Source: Paraburkholderia sp. CNPSo 3272
Lineage (GTDB): Bacteria; Pseudomonadota; Gammaproteobacteria; Burkholderiales; Burkholderiaceae
NCBI RefSeq assembly: GCF_024206495.1
Contig: NZ_JAMBPQ010000014.1
Location: 62,001 to 126,000, forward strand
Reading direction: 5' to 3'
Length of the DNA stretch: 64,000 bases
The notes under the pieces are model-generated. The model was given only the letters and a program-made list of their open reading frames with translations, made no database searches and was not told the DNA's origin. Positions 20,142-28,790 of the stretch are shown piece by piece (within the stretch, counting starts at the first letter, position 1; every line of letters starts with the position of its first letter). The translations under genes and the position numbers were made by a program.

Positions 20142-21242
20142 ATGAACGCCATCGCCGAGCCACTCATCGCCGCCGGACCGTCGTCGGACGGACTGCCCCG
20201 CATCGCTGCGCCGGCCTTCGACAGGCTCGGACGTCCCCTGCGAGATCTGCGCCTGTCCGTCATCGATCAATGCAATTTCCGTTGCACCTACTGCATGCCT
20301 CGTCACGTGTTCGGCGCGGACTACCCCTTTCTGCGGGCATCAGAGCGCCTTTCCTTCGATCAAATGGTCAAGCTCGCACGGGCATTTGCGTCTCTTGGCG
20401 TCGAGAAAATCCGCATCACCGGCGGCGAACCGTTGCTGCGGCGCGGACTCGAAGCGCTCATCGAGCGCCTCGCGCGCCTCACGGCAGCGAGCGGCAAGCC
20501 CATGGACATCGCGATGACGACAAACGGCTCGCTGCTCGCCAGCAGGGCACGCGCTCTGCGCGATGCGGGCCTCGGCCGCGTCACGGTCAGCCTCGATGCG
20601 GTCGATCAAGGGGTATTCCGGCGCATGAGCGACGTCGATCTGCCCGTGACTCGCATCCTCGACGGCATAGAGCAGGCGCAAGCCGTGGGCCTCGCTCCCG
20701 TCAAGGTGAACGCGGTGATCCAGCGGGACGTCAATGACAGCCAGATCCTTCCGCTCGTGCGTCTGTTCAGGAACACGAGTGTCGCCGTACGCTTCATCGA
20801 GTACATGGACGTCGGCGGTGCGTTCGACTGGTCTAACGCGACAGTGCTCACGGCGCGGGAGATACGAGCCATCGTGGAGTCCGAATTTCCTCTCGTGCCG
20901 CTCGCGGCCGAACGGGAAGGGGCAACCGCCGTCAAGTATCGGCATGCGAGCGGCAGCGGCGAAGTCGGATTCATCTCGAGCATCTCGGCGCCTTTTTGCG
21001 GCGCGTGCTCCCGTGCGCGCGTATCCGCCGACGGTCAACTCTATACCTGCCTCTTCGCCACGCAGGGAACGGACCTCAATCCCTGGCTCGGCGACGCCGT
21101 GCCCGTCGAGCAGTTGGCCGAATCCATTCGTGCAAGCTGGAACGCCCGTGATGACCGGTACTCGGAACTGCGCTGGATGCGGCGCAAATCGGCCACCGGC
21201 AAGGCGTGGCCGACAGTGCGCATGTCGCTCGTAGGCGGCTGA
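20142..21242 (+). CDS. moaA: GTP 3',8-cyclase MoaA
   Basis: A 366-residue radical SAM enzyme for the first step of molybdenum cofactor synthesis. The N-terminal [4Fe-4S] motif is CNFRCTYC (CX3CX2C), followed by RITGGEPLLRRGLEAL; the second cluster is in PFCGACSRARVS...YTCLF, and the protein ends with the Gly-Gly tail SLVGG that positions the substrate. It sits 27 bp after cioB and 42 bp before moaE, so it belongs to the molybdoenzyme operon rather than a general moa locus. MoaC, MoaB and MoeA are not present here and must be supplied elsewhere. Confidence 0.95.
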   Translation: MNAIAEPLIAAGPSSDGLPRIAAPAFDRLGRPLRDLRLSVIDQCNFRCTYCMPRHVFGADYPFLRASERLSFDQMVKLARAFASLGVEKIRITGGEPLLRRGLEALIERLARLTAASGKPMDIAMTTNGSLLASRARALRDAGLGRVTVSLDAVDQGVFRRMSDVDLPVTRILDGIEQAQAVGLAPVKVNAVIQRDVNDSQILPLVRLFRNTSVAVRFIEYMDVGGAFDWSNATVLTAREIRAIVESEFPLVPLAAEREGATAVKYRHASGSGEVGFISSISAPFCGACSRARVSADGQLYTCLFATQGTDLNPWLGDAVPVEQLAESIRASWNARDDRYSELRWMRRKSATGKAWPTVRMSLVGG

Positions 21243-21284
21243 ACGTTGCCACGCGCTTCACGACCCGCTACAGGAGGAAGGATT

Positions 21285-21824
21285 ATGACGCCTGCCGGAC
21301 CCTCGCAGGGCGCCCTGCCCGACATCCCGTCTCACTCCGAGAACACGCAGCCCCGCATCGGCATAGCAGCCGGCTTCGAAGTACGTATCCAGCATCAGCC
21401 GATCGATATTCAGGCGGAGATTGCACCGATCATGCGCAACCCGAACGTGGGGGCCGTGGTCAATTTCGTCGGGGTCGTCCGCAATAGTGGTGATTCCGAC
21501 GACGTCGTCGCGCTCGAACTCGAGCAGTATCCCGGCATGACCGAGCACTCGCTATGGGGCATAGTCGAAGAAGCCAATGCACGATGGAAGGTCGATGCCA
21601 TCAAGGTCGTTCACCGGGTCGGCCGCGTCGCCCTCGGCAATGCCGTCGTATGCGTGGTTGTCGCCGCGCCGCATCGCGCTTGCGCATTCGGAGCGTGCGA
21701 GTTCGTGATGGACTTTCTGAAAACGCACGCACCGCTGTGGAAAAAAGAAGTCAGCCGTGACGGGACATCCGAATGGGTAGAAGCCAGAGCACATGACGAA
21801 CAAGCCATGCTGCGCTGGGGCTGA
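21285..21824 (+). CDS. moaE: Molybdopterin synthase catalytic subunit MoaE
   Basis: A 179-residue MoaE with a 25-residue N-terminal extension, then GAVVNFVGVVR, HRVGRVALGNAVVCV, VAAPHRACAFGACEFVMDFLK and APLWKKEV, the last supplying the active-site lysines. It converts precursor Z to molybdopterin with sulfur from MoaD. An AGGAGG ribosome site 5-10 bp upstream fixes the ATG, so the longer frame from 21246 is not used. In the order moaA-moaE-moaD the gene lies between its partners, 36 bp before moaD. Confidence 0.94.
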   Translation: MTPAGPSQGALPDIPSHSENTQPRIGIAAGFEVRIQHQPIDIQAEIAPIMRNPNVGAVVNFVGVVRNSGDSDDVVALELEQYPGMTEHSLWGIVEEANARWKVDAIKVVHRVGRVALGNAVVCVVVAAPHRACAFGACEFVMDFLKTHAPLWKKEVSRDGTSEWVEARAHDEQAMLRWG

Positions 21825-21860
21825 GGCTCCCGCGCCGCCGGCGACAACCGGAACCCAATC

Positions 21861-22118
21861 ATGAGACTCACCATCAAGTATTTTGCGAGCATCCGGGAAC
21901 AGCTCGGCATGCAGCAGGAAGTCGTCGATGTCGACGCGCCGCAGCTCACGATCGACGCGCTGCGGGCGCGGCTGGCCTCGCGCAACGCCCGGATGGCCGC
22001 AGCCTTACCCGAAGGCCGCCGGGTACGCACAGCCGTCAACCACGAAATGGTCGCCGGCTCATTTGTCGTGCGCGAGGACAGCGAGATCGCATTTTTTCCA
22101 CCGGTGACCGGCGGGTAA
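21861..22118 (+). CDS. moaD: Molybdopterin synthase sulfur carrier MoaD
   Basis: An 85-residue ubiquitin-fold protein. It starts with the strand MRLTIKYFASIREQLG and ends in FFPPVTGG, the C-terminal Gly-Gly that is thiocarboxylated. Size and ending are typical of MoaD. It is the last gene of the probable six-gene operon and ends 13 bp before the convergent permease gene. Confidence 0.93.
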   Translation: MRLTIKYFASIREQLGMQQEVVDVDAPQLTIDALRARLASRNARMAAALPEGRRVRTAVNHEMVAGSFVVREDSEIAFFPPVTGG

Positions 22119-22142
22119 AGCAGCGCTCGATTCACCGCTGCT
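22119..22142. terminator. Hairpin between convergent moaD and permease genes
   Basis: AGCAGCG and CGCTGCT pair around a 10-base loop across the moaD/permease junction; the stem overlaps the last bases of the permease coding sequence. It could act for both strands, but lacks a U tract on either side. Confidence 0.4.
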
Positions 22143-22917
22143 GCGTCGTCCTCACTCGCTGAAGAACACACGTCACGACAAAGGGAAACGGCAGCATCAG
22201 CAACAGCAATATCCACGTCAGGACGTATACGGCCTGGATTCCACTATCTTGCAGGTCAACGAACAGCTTGACTGGGATACCCTGCGGAAAGTATGAGAAA
22301 ACCGCAACGATTCCAAATTCGCCGACGATACGAACCCATGCCAACAACACAGCGGTCACGATGGCCCGCGAGCAAAGTGGCAACGTCACGCTGAAGAACG
22401 TCGTCAAAGGCGGTGCGCCCAGATCGTACGCCGCTTCTTCGAATTCGGGCGCCACGTTCTCAAAAGCCGTCCGTGCCGAAGTCACGTAGCAGGCCAGGCC
22501 GCCATAGACCTGTGCAAGCACAAATGAACTGGCATTATTGTTCAGTGAGACGCCAATCTCTGCGAAAAGCTGTCCGAGCGGTCCATAGGGACCATATGCT
22601 GAGACGAGCAGGATGCCCATGGCGAGCGATGGGATGAGCATCGAGTAGAAAACCAGAATGTCGACGTATCGCGTGAGCCGCGATTGGCTGCGTGCCAACC
22701 AGATCGACAGTGGCGTACCGACGATCACGATCACGATGATCGCCCAGACGCTCAACCGGAGCGACACGCCAACGGCCCGCCAGTCGCCGTAAGCCGCGTG
22801 AAGATCGTTGAACTGCGTCTCGCCGACGAGGCAGACGAGCGGGAGAGCCAGCAGCGCCAATGCGGGCGTCAGGCTCAACCATCCCGCGCGAGCCATCTTC
22901 GATCGAACAGGTTTCAT
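22132..22917 (-). CDS. Molybdate/tungstate-type ABC transporter permease
   Basis: A 261-residue ABC importer permease of the ModB/WtpB type with about five to six helices and the EAA-loop motif FEEAAYDLGAPPLTTFFSVTLP near residue 175, which contacts the ATPase. It starts 14 bp downstream of the binding protein stop. The start used is the ATG of MKPVRSKMARAG; the frame upstream runs through the end of the previous gene and is not needed. No ATPase gene is adjacent, so the nucleotide-binding partner must lie elsewhere. Confidence 0.85.
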   Translation of the reverse strand: MKPVRSKMARAGWLSLTPALALLALPLVCLVGETQFNDLHAAYGDWRAVGVSLRLSVWAIIVIVIVGTPLSIWLARSQSRLTRYVDILVFYSMLIPSLAMGILLVSAYGPYGPLGQLFAEIGVSLNNNASSFVLAQVYGGLACYVTSARTAFENVAPEFEEAAYDLGAPPLTTFFSVTLPLCSRAIVTAVLLAWVRIVGEFGIVAVFSYFPQGIPVKLFVDLQDSGIQAVYVLTWILLLLMLPFPFVVTCVLQRVRTTQQR

Positions 22918-22931
22918 TCCGCGATTGGGCC

Positions 22932-23852
22932 TTACTTGTTCAGGGCGCTGCCCTTTGGTGCGTCGTACCCTTTCTGATGGAAGATTGCTTGCCCCGCAGG
23001 ACTCAGCATGAAGTCGATGAATGCTTGCGCGAGTTGGGGATGCGGCGCGTTGTTGAGCACGGCAGCGTAAAAGACCAGCGGTTGCGGGGAGAGTGTGCGC
23101 GGAGCACCGGCCGTGCCGGCGAGCTTGAACGAAACCGTGTCGTACCACCGGCGGGCGTCAGCCGGATTGCTGAGGTTGATCTCGTCCGGAAGTGCAATGT
23201 AGGGGAGCTTCGCGGAAATCACCGCGCTCCGATAGCCGGAAGAGGCATCGACTTGCCCCGCCTCCAGCCTCGAGAGCAACCCCCCTTCCGCAAAGACTTG
23301 CTGCGGATTCTCCGTGGCGCCTAGAATTCTCCGGGCAAGACCAGGCTGTCCGTAGTACCTTTCCGCCAGTTCCACAGTGAAGATGATGTTCTGCCCTTGG
23401 GGATCGAACTGCGGATCCGTTCGACCAAAGCGCAAACCCGGAGATTGGAGCACCCCCCACCACGGCGAGCCATGCCCCGCCCTCGCCGCTTCCATCTGCT
23501 TCGCAAACGGGCTTTTCGGATTGAAAGCGATCACCATGCCCGTGCTGGCGACGGGAAGCGCGCGATCGACCAGGTTCGCTGCCTCGAGGATCTCGATCGG
23601 ACCTGGCGTGATCGAGACGAACACGTCGGCAACCTGCTTTCTCGACGCCAGCAGCCGAGCCATGCCGTAAGCGCCTTCACCTTGGCCCTCGTAATCGACG
23701 CCGTTCCTTTTTGCAAAGGCCGGCCCGAGCGCTTCGTCCATCACCACGCCCATCGAGCCGGCATATGCGACACGTATCGCTTCATGCGCGCGTGCTACCG
23801 GCGCTGTCGCCAACATGGCCACGCATATAAGGCCAGAAATGCGCCATTTCAC
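22932..23852 (-). CDS. Molybdate/tungstate-type ABC transporter substrate-binding protein
   Basis: A 306-residue periplasmic binding protein of the ModA/WtpA type. The signal peptide is about residues 1-22 (cleavage after ARA); the mature part has the typical YAGSMGVVMDEALGPAFAKRNG segment and QGEGAYGMARLLASRKQVADVFVS. A GTG with GGGAGA 6 bp upstream is the best start; a longer frame upstream lacks this. It and the permease face the moa operon convergently. The oxyanion is inferred from family and from the molybdenum genes beside it; sulfate-type proteins have different N-termini. Confidence 0.85.
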   Translation of the reverse strand: MKWRISGLICVAMLATAPVARAHEAIRVAYAGSMGVVMDEALGPAFAKRNGVDYEGQGEGAYGMARLLASRKQVADVFVSITPGPIEILEAANLVDRALPVASTGMVIAFNPKSPFAKQMEAARAGHGSPWWGVLQSPGLRFGRTDPQFDPQGQNIIFTVELAERYYGQPGLARRILGATENPQQVFAEGGLLSRLEAGQVDASSGYRSAVISAKLPYIALPDEINLSNPADARRWYDTVSFKLAGTAGAPRTLSPQPLVFYAAVLNNAPHPQLAQAFIDFMLSPAGQAIFHQKGYDAPKGSALNK

Positions 23853-24049
23853 TCTATGTCTCCCGATATCGGCGCAAGCAGTCCGGCACGTCCGCGCCCC
23901 GCCGTCGTTGCGCATCAAGAGCGATCGCGCAGGCCGCAATTGCCAAGCTTTCCGTTCGCGCCTGAAAAGCCGTCTTCAACTCGAAAGATTGCATGCAGAC
24001 CGCCTCCCAGATCCTGTCCATAATGGCACTTGCGAACAGCCGTCGCCGC

Positions 24050-25273
24050 TTACGTCTTCGAACCGACCCGAAGCAGCGCCGAGTCCCAAAGCCGGCTTGC
24101 GAGTCCCGCCTGCGGCACGGCTTCGAGCGCGACCAACGGCGCCTGCGCAAGCACCTTGCCATCGTCGATAAGCGCGACGCTGCCGACACGCTGTCCAGCG
24201 GCGAGCGGCGCGATCAAGGGCGTACTCAGGGTGACACGCGAAACGATTTTGCTGCCCGTGCCCATCGGCACCGTTGCTGCAAGATCACCTGAAACACCGA
24301 CCGTTACGGACAGGCTCGTCCCCTCGTAGACACGCGCCGTCTGTACGGCCTGTCCCGGCTGCCATGGCCGTACCTGCGTGAACGCGTGATAGGCGAAGTC
24401 GAGCAGTTTCATGCTGTCACGCACGCGGTCAGCCCCGCTGGGGTCTCCCATCACGACGATAATCACGCGCCTCGTCGCACCGGCGGCGCCGGGCTCCGTG
24501 CGGTTCGCGCTCGCAATGAGGCAATAGCCAGCGGCTTGCGTGTGCCCGGTTTTGAGGCCGTCCACCGTCGGATCGAGCCACAGCAGACGATTGCGATTAG
24601 GCTGCCGGATGTTGTCATAGGTGAACGTCTTGACCGAGAAAATCGGGTAGTACTCCGGAAAATCGGAAATCAGACGCGCCGCCAGCCGCGCGAGATCGTC
24701 GGCTGTCGAATAGTGGTCCGGTTCCGGCATGCCGTTGACGTCCGCGTAATGCGTGTGGACCATGCCGATCCGTCGTGCCTCTGCGTTCATCATCTCGACG
24801 AACTGCGCCTGGCTGCCGCCGACCAGTTCGGCGAGCGCAATGGCTGCGTCGTTACCCGATTGGACGATTAACCCATAGAGGAGGTCCTGCACGGTAACCG
24901 GCTTGTTCGGCGAAATGAACATGCGCGACTGGTCGGAGCCCACTGCGCGAACCGCATCGCTGGGGAGCACCGTCTGATTCAAGGCAATCTTCTTCGACTG
25001 CAGCGCCCGAAATGTCAGGTAGGCAGTCATGAGCTTCGTGAGCGACGCCGGCTCCATTCGCGCATCGGCATTGGCCGAGGCAAGCACCTGGCCATCGCTC
25101 TCGTCCATGATGACCCACGAGCGCGCGAGCACGTTCGGCGGGGCGACCTGCGCGAACGAAGTGACACTTGTGAGCGAGAGAACGACTGCGGGCAACGTGC
25201 GGCGCAACACGCGTGTTTGCAACGATAACCCGGTGAGGCGCGACAGCCGCGCGTGGAGTGGGGACGGACGCAT
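24050..25273 (-). CDS. D-alanyl-D-alanine carboxypeptidase (DacA/PBP5 type)
   Basis: A 407-residue penicillin-binding protein. The signal region is residues 1-40, the catalytic SxxK is in PASLTKLMTAYLTF (about residue 80), SxN is in VQSGNDAAIALAE and KTG is in DGLKTGHTQAAGYCL. The C-terminal beta domain follows to residue 395. It trims the fifth D-alanine from peptidoglycan stem peptides at the outer face of the inner membrane. A promoter-like TTCTGG-N17-TATAGT sits at 25415-25443 within a repeated element, giving a leader of about 135 nt. Confidence 0.92.
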   Translation of the reverse strand: MRPSPLHARLSRLTGLSLQTRVLRRTLPAVVLSLTSVTSFAQVAPPNVLARSWVIMDESDGQVLASANADARMEPASLTKLMTAYLTFRALQSKKIALNQTVLPSDAVRAVGSDQSRMFISPNKPVTVQDLLYGLIVQSGNDAAIALAELVGGSQAQFVEMMNAEARRIGMVHTHYADVNGMPEPDHYSTADDLARLAARLISDFPEYYPIFSVKTFTYDNIRQPNRNRLLWLDPTVDGLKTGHTQAAGYCLIASANRTEPGAAGATRRVIIVVMGDPSGADRVRDSMKLLDFAYHAFTQVRPWQPGQAVQTARVYEGTSLSVTVGVSGDLAATVPMGTGSKIVSRVTLSTPLIAPLAAGQRVGSVALIDDGKVLAQAPLVALEAVPQAGLASRLWDSALLRVGSKT

Positions 25274-25385
25274 GATTTCGAATCGGGAATAGCAGTTGAA
25301 GTGACGGAGTGCGGTTGGAGGCTGGGTACAACGCGGAATATCGAAGTGCTGCGAGTCACGATCGGAATTCGGCGAGCTCTCGCCC

Positions 25386-25520
25386 GTGTGTGACAAAGCC
25401 ACAGCGTCAACGTCACTATAGATAGGTTGACGTCCGGCCAGAACGGCGCCAACGAAAAATCAGCTTTGCGCAAGGGGGACAGCGTCACTGGCGACCCGCC
25501 ACTACGCTGTGAACAAATCG
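25386..25520. repeat. Dispersed promoter-bearing repeat, copy 1
   Basis: This stretch matches 61405-61541 closely over about 135 bp, including the shared blocks AGCGTCAACGTCACTATAG, GGCCAGAAC and AAAATCAGCTTTGCGCA, with the same order and spacing. Neither copy lies in a coding region. Weaker partial copies, inverted, are near 62776 and 54678. The core AAATCAGCTTTGCGCA is the most conserved part. Confidence 0.85.
25415..25443 (-). promoter_or_regulatory. Promoter-like site in repeat copy 1
   Basis: On the minus strand, TTCTGG is separated by 17 bp from TATAGT, a good sigma-70-like layout. It would start transcription near 25408 and read into the carboxypeptidase gene. The same boxes with the same spacing occur in repeat copy 2. 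Confidence 0.6.
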
Positions 25521-25574
25521 CATCCTGCCCTCCCGAATTACCCACCAACCGGCGAGTATCGACGAAAGCCAAAA

Positions 25575-25834
25575 CAACGAGGACCTCCATGAACCTGGCG
25601 ACGAAGACCTCGCCCCTGCGCAGTTGAAGAAGAACGACCACATCCTCGCTCAAGGAAGACCAGACGCTGCTCGACATCGGCTGCGGCTGGGGCGCGCTCG
25701 TGCTGCGCGCGGCGCAGAAGTTCGGCGCGCGCTGCGTGGGCGTGACGCTCTCGCAGAACCAGTTCGATCTCGCCACCGCACGCGTGAAGGCGGCAGGCCT
25801 CGAAGACCGCATCGAGATCCGCCTGCAGGACTAG
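25575..25834 (+). pseudogene. Fragment of a cyclopropane-fatty-acid-synthase-like SAM methyltransferase
   Basis: Two frames give homologous pieces of one protein. Frame 1 encodes DEDLAPAQLKKNDHIL (25600-25647) and frame 2, starting about 25649, encodes LKEDQTLLDIGCGWGALV... with the SAM-binding GCGWG motif, ending at a TAG (25832) where the family normally has Tyr after QD. About 11 bp are missing between the frames. The N- and C-terminal parts of the roughly 400-residue enzyme are absent, so this is a decayed remnant. Confidence 0.8.
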
Positions 25835-25935
25835 GTCCAGGCGCCCCGGTACGGTCACGGCGCGCTAACTGCCACTACGGATCGATTTTCAAAAATGCGC
25901 CATGATCGACGCCTTGCCTGCTGTCGCACGTCCGA

Positions 25936-26670
25936 CTATCGCACTCGCGTATATTGGAACAGGCAAGGCACGCCGTAACCGAGCAATACCAAAGCTGCGA
26001 GGATGACTATCCGCTCCCCGATATACGGATAGATGACCGCCGCTGTCAGAGCGCCCAGGCAAAAAGCCCCCACCGTAGCAACGCGAAGGAGCAAGTCCTG
26101 GAGTTCGCGGCCCGCTGCGCACAAACTTCCGCGCTTGCATAACTGTGCGATGATCACGCCCACCCCCACGCCGATATCGGTCGACGTACCGGACACGTGC
26201 GTAGTGCGCAACCGTGCATGCGAAACGCGGGCGGCCATCGCATTTTGCAGCCCCATCAGGAAGCTCAAGCCATAAACCATTATGTCGGCCCGATGCGTGC
26301 TCGCGAGGTGGTCCGCGCCATCGAGCGCCACGAGCAATAACGCCTCGGCCACCAGGATGGCTATGCATGCGCGGGCACGCCGATGCGATCCAACCAGTTC
26401 GAGCATCAGTGCGGCGAACGTCGCGCCGGCAACAAACAGCAGCACGATCGTCAGGTAGCGCACTCCGTGCCTAGCATCACCGCCGCCGAATTGGTCGGCC
26501 AGCGACGTGACGTTGCCGGTCATATTGGCCGAAAAGACACCGGCGATCATGAAGCCCATGACGTTGAGCGCACCGGCCACACCGGCAAGCGCGCTTGCGA
26601 GGCCCACCTCCACGAATAGCGCGTGGCGAGTATGAGCGTCATTCGGCGTCGCAGTGAAGGGATTGTTCAT
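25936..26670 (-). CDS. DUF1275 (YoaK-type) membrane protein
   Basis: A 244-residue inner-membrane protein with about six helices. The N-terminal stretch LAGVAGALNVMGFMIAGVFSANMTGNVTSL is the DUF1275 signature, and the family motif MGLQNAMAARVSHARLRTTHVSGTSTDIG is present at about 140-170. Function of the family is not established. It stands alone between a pseudogene and the next intergenic region. Start at the ATG of MNNPFTATPND. Confidence 0.88.
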   Translation of the reverse strand: MNNPFTATPNDAHTRHALFVEVGLASALAGVAGALNVMGFMIAGVFSANMTGNVTSLADQFGGGDARHGVRYLTIVLLFVAGATFAALMLELVGSHRRARACIAILVAEALLLVALDGADHLASTHRADIMVYGLSFLMGLQNAMAARVSHARLRTTHVSGTSTDIGVGVGVIIAQLCKRGSLCAAGRELQDLLLRVATVGAFCLGALTAAVIYPYIGERIVILAALVLLGYGVPCLFQYTRVR

Positions 26671-27389
26671 GAAACGGCTTGTATGAGCTTCAACCAGGAA
26701 TGCTATCGGAGTTGTTGCACGCTCTAGCGCAGCGGGGGTTGTACCGTGGGAAATCCGCCCCCTACGCTCACCATGTTGCAGCCATGTCGATCGCCAATAG
26801 AATACCCGGCGCGGTAAAGGAGAATTGCGCTATTCGTATAACGCTGTTAATCGATCGACCTGCTTTTCACTCATTGCATGCCACACGCGCGGAAATTCAG
26901 CAACGGGAACGAGGGACCGTTTCAGTTGCAACTTATCCAGCCGGAAACTGAAACCCTCGAGTAACCGCCGGTTGTTGAAATGCACCCGACTGCAGTCGAG
27001 ACACGGAGAATCCGCGCCATGCCCACGCGCGGCGTGCATGGGCTGTTTGATCGTCGTTGCGGGACCGCCTTCGGGCACGTCCAATGCCGCCATCCCTTTC
27101 AGCCTCACCGCGGTATATGTCGAAGCCACCGGCAGGCATTGCGATCGAGGGCGGCGAGATGCAGACAAGCTCACAATTTGGGAGCGTGGGCACATGAAAC
27201 AGCGCAAAACGCAACTTCACGATTGCGTTTCCAGCGTAAACCTCGACCGTCGTTTCGGCGCCCGTCGCGCTACCCGCGTCACGTGCTGGCACGCGGCAGG
27301 GCACCGAATCCGTTTGCAAGGTACCGTTGCAGCGACCGTATCAACGGACGCCTGGCGGCACTCCCATCGCTACAGAAATTCGTCGGGAA
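26671..27389. other. Long intergenic region with repeat copy A
   Basis: 719 bp with one 184-bp repeat copy (26919-27102) and no gene I can support. The open frames here have no ribosome site and no recognisable product. Confidence 0.55.
26919..27102. repeat. Intergenic repeat, copy A
   Basis: This 184-bp stretch matches 45568-45758 along its whole length with moderate divergence. It begins with a stem-forming pair, GTTTCAGTT...AACTGAAAC (9 bp, perfect), then the shared CGGTTGTTGAAAT and GTGCATGGGC blocks. It has no coding role. It lies about 290 bp upstream of the FUSC-like gene. Confidence 0.75.
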
Positions 27390-28394
27390 ATGCTGAGTCG
27401 CTTGATTAACTGGAATATGTTGTTGCGCGCAGCCGCGTTGCTCGTGCCGATCTTTATCGTCGAGTGGGTGACGGGTGACACCAAATGGTTGAGCGTACCG
27501 GTCGTCACTGTGTCTGCGTTTGTGGCGGTAGAGCGCGGACGTCTGGCGCCGCTTGGTGCCGTGCTCTACGCGCTCGCGATTGGCGTGGCCTTCGTCGCCG
27601 TGACCGCCTCTTATGGCACACCCGCCGCGTATATCGGCGTCTCTGTGCTGCTTGCGGCCGCATGTGCGAGCTTGCTCGCCGGTGGCAGCGAGATGCGCTG
27701 GACCGGCTTTTTTGCGTTTATTCCTGTCATGTACTTCGGCTGCGAAACGGCACGCGGGGCGCATGGCCATGCGTATCTGAACGCCGGCATAGAGGCCATG
27801 CCCTACGCGCTGGCCGCAACGCTGCCCGTCATTGTCGCCTCGATCGTCAGCTACGCCACGCAGGGTGAACCACGCTCCGAGCGCGGCTGGCTGGCGCTAA
27901 GGCTGATCAGCGAGCCGCCTTCACCGGGGCTGCGTGAGGCGATCGTTGCCGGGGTGCTCGCGGTGGGATTGGCATCGGCCCTGGCGGCTTTGCATCCGAT
28001 GCCCTATCAGGAGTGGTTCGTCTGGTCAGCCTTCAGCGTTGTGACAGGTGATTGGAAATCGGCACGCTTAAAGTGGCGTGACCGCCTGGCGGGCACCATT
28101 GTCGGTGTGCCGGCGGGCGTGCTGGTGGCGATGCTTTTGCCGCATAGCCACGCGCTCGCCAATGCGGTCGAGATCGCGATCGCGCTGGAACTCGTTGCTT
28201 TCCACCGCTACGTGGTGGCGTTCGGTGTGCGGTGTGCGATGCATGGGGCCGCGATCGTCATTTCGGGCCACACCTGGCTCTGCGCGGACGCACGCCTCAT
28301 CGATGTGGCGCTCGGCAGCACCATCGGAATTCTGTTCGTACTCGCCGCGCATGAGGGAGCGCGTTCCCTGCGGCGCAACAATATTGCGGTGTGA
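27390..28394 (+). CDS. FUSC-like integral membrane protein
   Basis: A 334-residue protein with about nine predicted transmembrane helices and no soluble domain. The pattern of two helix bundles, with RLKWRDRLAGTIVGVPAGVLVAMLLP in the second, resembles the FUSC repeat seen in the protein at 1721, so aromatic-acid efflux is one possibility. The start is uncertain: an ATG at 27390 or one nearer the first helix at 27414 are both open and neither has a clear ribosome site. The neighbours give no further clue. Confidence 0.6.
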   Translation: MLSRLINWNMLLRAAALLVPIFIVEWVTGDTKWLSVPVVTVSAFVAVERGRLAPLGAVLYALAIGVAFVAVTASYGTPAAYIGVSVLLAAACASLLAGGSEMRWTGFFAFIPVMYFGCETARGAHGHAYLNAGIEAMPYALAATLPVIVASIVSYATQGEPRSERGWLALRLISEPPSPGLREAIVAGVLAVGLASALAALHPMPYQEWFVWSAFSVVTGDWKSARLKWRDRLAGTIVGVPAGVLVAMLLPHSHALANAVEIAIALELVAFHRYVVAFGVRCAMHGAAIVISGHTWLCADARLIDVALGSTIGILFVLAAHEGARSLRRNNIAV

Positions 28395-28790
28395 CGGCAC
28401 AATTCAGCCCCCTCGTTCATCACGGCCTTGTCTTGTGCTTCGTCGTGGTCGCGATCTGCGTCACCGCAAGATTCTTTGCGATTTTGGCAGTGCACGCGCC
28501 GCCCAAAGTCAGACCGAAATCGGGTACTCCAAAAGCCCCTCCTTCATGTACGTCCAGCCCGAGTGATGGTGCGCGTTCGTTCGATATTAGACAGAACGCT
28601 GCACGCCAGGACCATCTGTCGATCCCGCTTCTCCGATGAGCTTTCGCGAACGAAGGCATCTGAATATGTCACTTGTCGGCGTATTTGCGGCTACTTAGGA
28701 CCAGTCCGACTAGCCGCGGCGGGAGGGCTCGGCGCGGCCGACGCGGGCCCGGTTCTTTCTCCGGCTTTTCTCTCTCGGCAGATGCTCACC
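28395..28790. other. Intergenic region upstream of MFS gene
   Basis: 396 bp. It holds GTTC-N11-GAAC at 28579-28597 (TTCGATATTAGACAGAA), which fits the T-N11-A LysR-type half-site pattern and could serve the LysR protein of the downstream cluster. No gene is evident. Confidence 0.35.

Larger units (their letters stand above)
25274..25935. other. Intergenic region with repeat element and pseudogene
   Basis: 662 bp that hold the upstream region of the carboxypeptidase gene, one copy of the roughly 135-bp dispersed repeat, and a broken methyltransferase gene (each listed separately). No intact gene is evident. Confidence 0.6.
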
